Notes under the pieces: model-generated
Database searches by the model: none
Seen by the model: the letters and a program-made list of their open reading frames with translations, nothing else
Told to the model about the DNA's origin: nothing
NCBI GenBank assembly: GCA_944392975.1
Contig: CALXYN010000016.1
Span: 1-42,563, forward strand
Length of the DNA: 42,563 nucleotides
Reading direction: 5' to 3'
Source: an uncultured Spirochaetaceae bacterium
GTDB taxonomy: Bacteria > Spirochaetota > Spirochaetia > Sphaerochaetales > Sphaerochaetaceae
Made by a program: the position numbers and the translations under genes
Shown here: positions 41,341 through 42,563 of the stretch, one piece after another
Layout of the letters: each line of letters opens with the position of its first letter
How positions within the stretch are numbered: the first letter of the stretch is position 1

Positions 41341-41778
41341 ATGACAAATAAAAAGCCTTCCAGACAGAAGGACAAGAAGAAAAAGAAGAATTCAGGTATT
41401 ACAGGTTTTTCAACACTCAATCAGGTTGCAGGAGTTCCAAAGCCAAGAGAGTACAGATCATCACTTCCTGTTGAAACTCCGGGAACTATCAAGGAGCCAC
41501 ATCCTGTCTGCTCAATCTGTGGCAATACGATTATGAATATAGCTGCAGCTTTTAATGCACCAGATGGCAGTTATGTGCATTTCGATTGTGTCCTGGATCA
41601 AATAAAGCAGTCCGAGCATCTTGGAGAAGGGGAGACTGTTTCATATATAGGATCCGGTAATTTCGGTATCATTGGAAAAGATGAAGACGGAAAGCCGGTT
41701 ATACTTAGAAGAATCCCTTATGAGACTGGAGAGAGAGTCAAGGCAATGAGGGAGTACGTTGCTTCTCTCAGGAGCTGA
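41341..41778 (+). CDS. Uncharacterised protein with a Lys-rich N-terminus and a zinc-type Cys/His motif
   Basis: 145 aa. The first 17 residues are dominated by Lys, Arg and Gln (KKPSRQKDKKKKK), as in ribosome- or nucleic-acid-associated proteins. The middle holds CSICGNTIMN and, 26 residues later, HFDC, a plausible CxxC...HxxC metal site. The rest (GSGNFGIIGKDEDGKPVILRRIPYE) is beta-rich. I do not recognise a named family; it resembles conserved spirochaete hypotheticals. It lies between rplS and coaD, and its stop is immediately before the coaD start, so it is cotranscribed with coaD. There is no ribosome site; a leaderless start is likely. Confidence 0.8.
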   Translation: MTNKKPSRQKDKKKKKNSGITGFSTLNQVAGVPKPREYRSSLPVETPGTIKEPHPVCSICGNTIMNIAAAFNAPDGSYVHFDCVLDQIKQSEHLGEGETVSYIGSGNFGIIGKDEDGKPVILRRIPYETGERVKAMREYVASLRS

Positions 41779-41779
41779 T

Positions 41780-42265
41780 ATGAGTATTGCATTGTTCCCT
41801 GGTTCCTTCGATCCGCCGACACTTGGCCATATTAACATAATCGAACGTTCCACCGCTCTTTTTGATGTTCTTCATGTCGTTGTTGCAGATAATATCGCCA
41901 AGAAGTATCTCTTCACACCGGAAGAAAGGATTGAGTTAATCAGAGAATCTCTTCCTGAAGCAAAAAACATCGTCTACAGCGTTCATTCTGGTCTCACTGT
42001 TGATTATGCAAAAAAGAATGGCATCAACATCATGGTACGAGGTGTCCGTGGAGCAGGGGATTTTTCATATGAGCTTGAAATGGCCATGACCAACAAATTG
42101 CTGTACCCTGAACTGGAAGTGCTTTTCATGCCGACTGATTCAAGATATTTTCTTATCAGGGCATCCCAGATAAAAGAGCTCGCACAGTTCGGTGCAGATT
42201 TCTCTTCAATGGTGACAAAACCGGTGCTTGAAGCATTGAAAAAGAAGTTCCCGTCCAATGTGTAA
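41780..42265 (+). CDS. coaD: Phosphopantetheine adenylyltransferase
   Basis: 161 aa from the ATG at 41780, with AGGAG 5 nt upstream; an in-frame start seven codons earlier has no site. It adenylates 4'-phosphopantetheine, the penultimate step of coenzyme A synthesis. Motifs: ALFPGSFDPPTLGHINII (nucleotidyltransferase TxGH), VRGVRGAGDFSYELEMAMTN and the C-terminal RASQIKELAQFGAD, corresponding to the usual ISSSxxKE motif with small changes. It follows the unknown gene at a 1-nt distance. No clear terminator follows; an AT-rich 60 nt separates it from the tRNA promoter. Confidence 0.96.
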   Translation: MSIALFPGSFDPPTLGHINIIERSTALFDVLHVVVADNIAKKYLFTPEERIELIRESLPEAKNIVYSVHSGLTVDYAKKNGINIMVRGVRGAGDFSYELEMAMTNKLLYPELEVLFMPTDSRYFLIRASQIKELAQFGADFSSMVTKPVLEALKKKFPSNV

Positions 42266-42325
42266 TCTACAATTCTTTAGATAGGAAGAAATTAAATTTT
42301 TATTAATTATTCTTTCAATAATCTA

Positions 42326-42354
42326 TTGACTAAATCATTGTTTTCCGGTTTAAT
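42326..42354 (+). promoter_or_regulatory. Promoter for tRNA-Tyr
   Basis: TTGACT, 17-nt spacer, TTTAAT, ending 14 nt before the tRNA. Confidence 0.65.
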
Positions 42355-42368
42355 ACTCATGGTTTTAT

Positions 42369-42450
42369 GGAGAGGTTCCCGAGCGGTCAAAGGGGGCAGA
42401 CTGTAAATCTGTTGGCTAAGCCTTCGAAGGTCCGAATCCTTCTCTCTCCA
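42369..42450 (+). tRNA. tRNA-Tyr (GUA)
   Basis: 82-nt class II cloverleaf with a long variable arm. Acceptor GGAGAGG/TCTCTCC, anticodon stem GCAGA/TCTGT, loop CTGTAAA, anticodon GTA at 42403-42405, T loop TCCGAAT. CCA is not encoded. Confidence 0.95.
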
Positions 42451-42453
42451 CTG

Positions 42454-42485
42454 GGTCATGTGCCTAATGGCATATGGCCTTTTTT
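42454..42485 (+). terminator. Intrinsic terminator of tRNA-Tyr
   Basis: 11-bp stem GGTCATGTGCC/GGCATATGGCC (two G-T pairs), TAAT loop and six T. The remaining 78 nt of the window show no gene I can support. Confidence 0.88.
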
Positions 42486-42563
42486 ATGGCTCTGTTCAGA
42501 AAGTTGTGGGATTGAAGAAATAACAAAGTAACAAAAGAGGGATGAAATCCTTTAAGATTTGAA

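Noticed and set aside
42486-42563. Possible insertion-sequence end after tRNA-Tyr
   Set aside because: GGCTCTGTTCAGAAAGTTG has the feel of a transposon terminus, but no partner repeat, target duplication or transposase is inside the window.

Overview
The window looks like a chromosomal segment of a host-associated spirochaete (Spirochaetota, in the broad Treponema/Sphaerochaeta range). That is an inference from gene content: a PUR-domain protein next to rnhB and an SMC-type ATPase (an order I recall from Borrelia, BB0047-BB0045), many surface lipoproteins with short spirochaete-type lipoboxes, a poly-G tract in a lipoprotein gene, and a pyruvate phosphate dikinase. No rRNA genes, CRISPR array or complete insertion sequence was seen.

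Layout. 1-2945: iron-uptake operon (feoB, a Cys-rich membrane mini-protein, a 43-aa one-helix protein and a membrane-anchored HMA metal-binding protein), closed by a terminator. 3081-5842: ppdK. 5843-6361: gene-poor, holding a short remnant broken by an 11-nt tandem duplication. 6362-11929: a coupled envelope operon (two lipoproteins, one beta-barrel-like protein). 11956-13730: tRNA-Thr, a small unknown gene coupled to tsaD, then tRNA-Gln and tRNA-Glu. 13747-15893: a YczE-type membrane protein converging on a secreted nuclease lipoprotein and its small partner. 16153-18168: a large beta-helix-like lipoprotein whose signal peptide is split by a run of nine G, so this copy is out of frame; eight G would restore a perfect lipoprotein signal. 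18271-21681: a DUF2264 gene with a one-base frameshift, and a coupled toroid-type protein, probably glycan related. 21684-26429: a flavodoxin/ferredoxin protein, ABC-F ATPase with coaX, a degenerate M29 peptidase and tRNA-Gly. 26496-33773: a YesM-type two-component system divergent from a sugar ABC transporter operon that continues into a 2H phosphoesterase and an MgtC protein. 33946-37753: PUR protein, rnhB and smc. 37756-42485: the ffh-rpsP-khpA-rimM-trmD-rplS translation/secretion operon, an unknown zinc-type protein with coaD, and tRNA-Tyr.

How parts work together. The two-component system probably senses a carbohydrate-related signal and controls the divergent ABC importer; two palindromes lie in the shared intergenic region, one inside the kinase promoter. 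The DUF2264 pair could act on oligosaccharides. PpdK fits a glycolytic, fermentative metabolism. The two envelope loci are candidates for host interaction.

The most interesting signals are the poly-G switch at 16206-16214, a recurring leaderless-promoter geometry (a -10 box 6-8 nt before ATG with no Shine-Dalgarno site) in front of four genes, an SMC-like ATPase without a recognisable hinge, and an M29 peptidase homologue that has lost its usual metal-ligand motifs.
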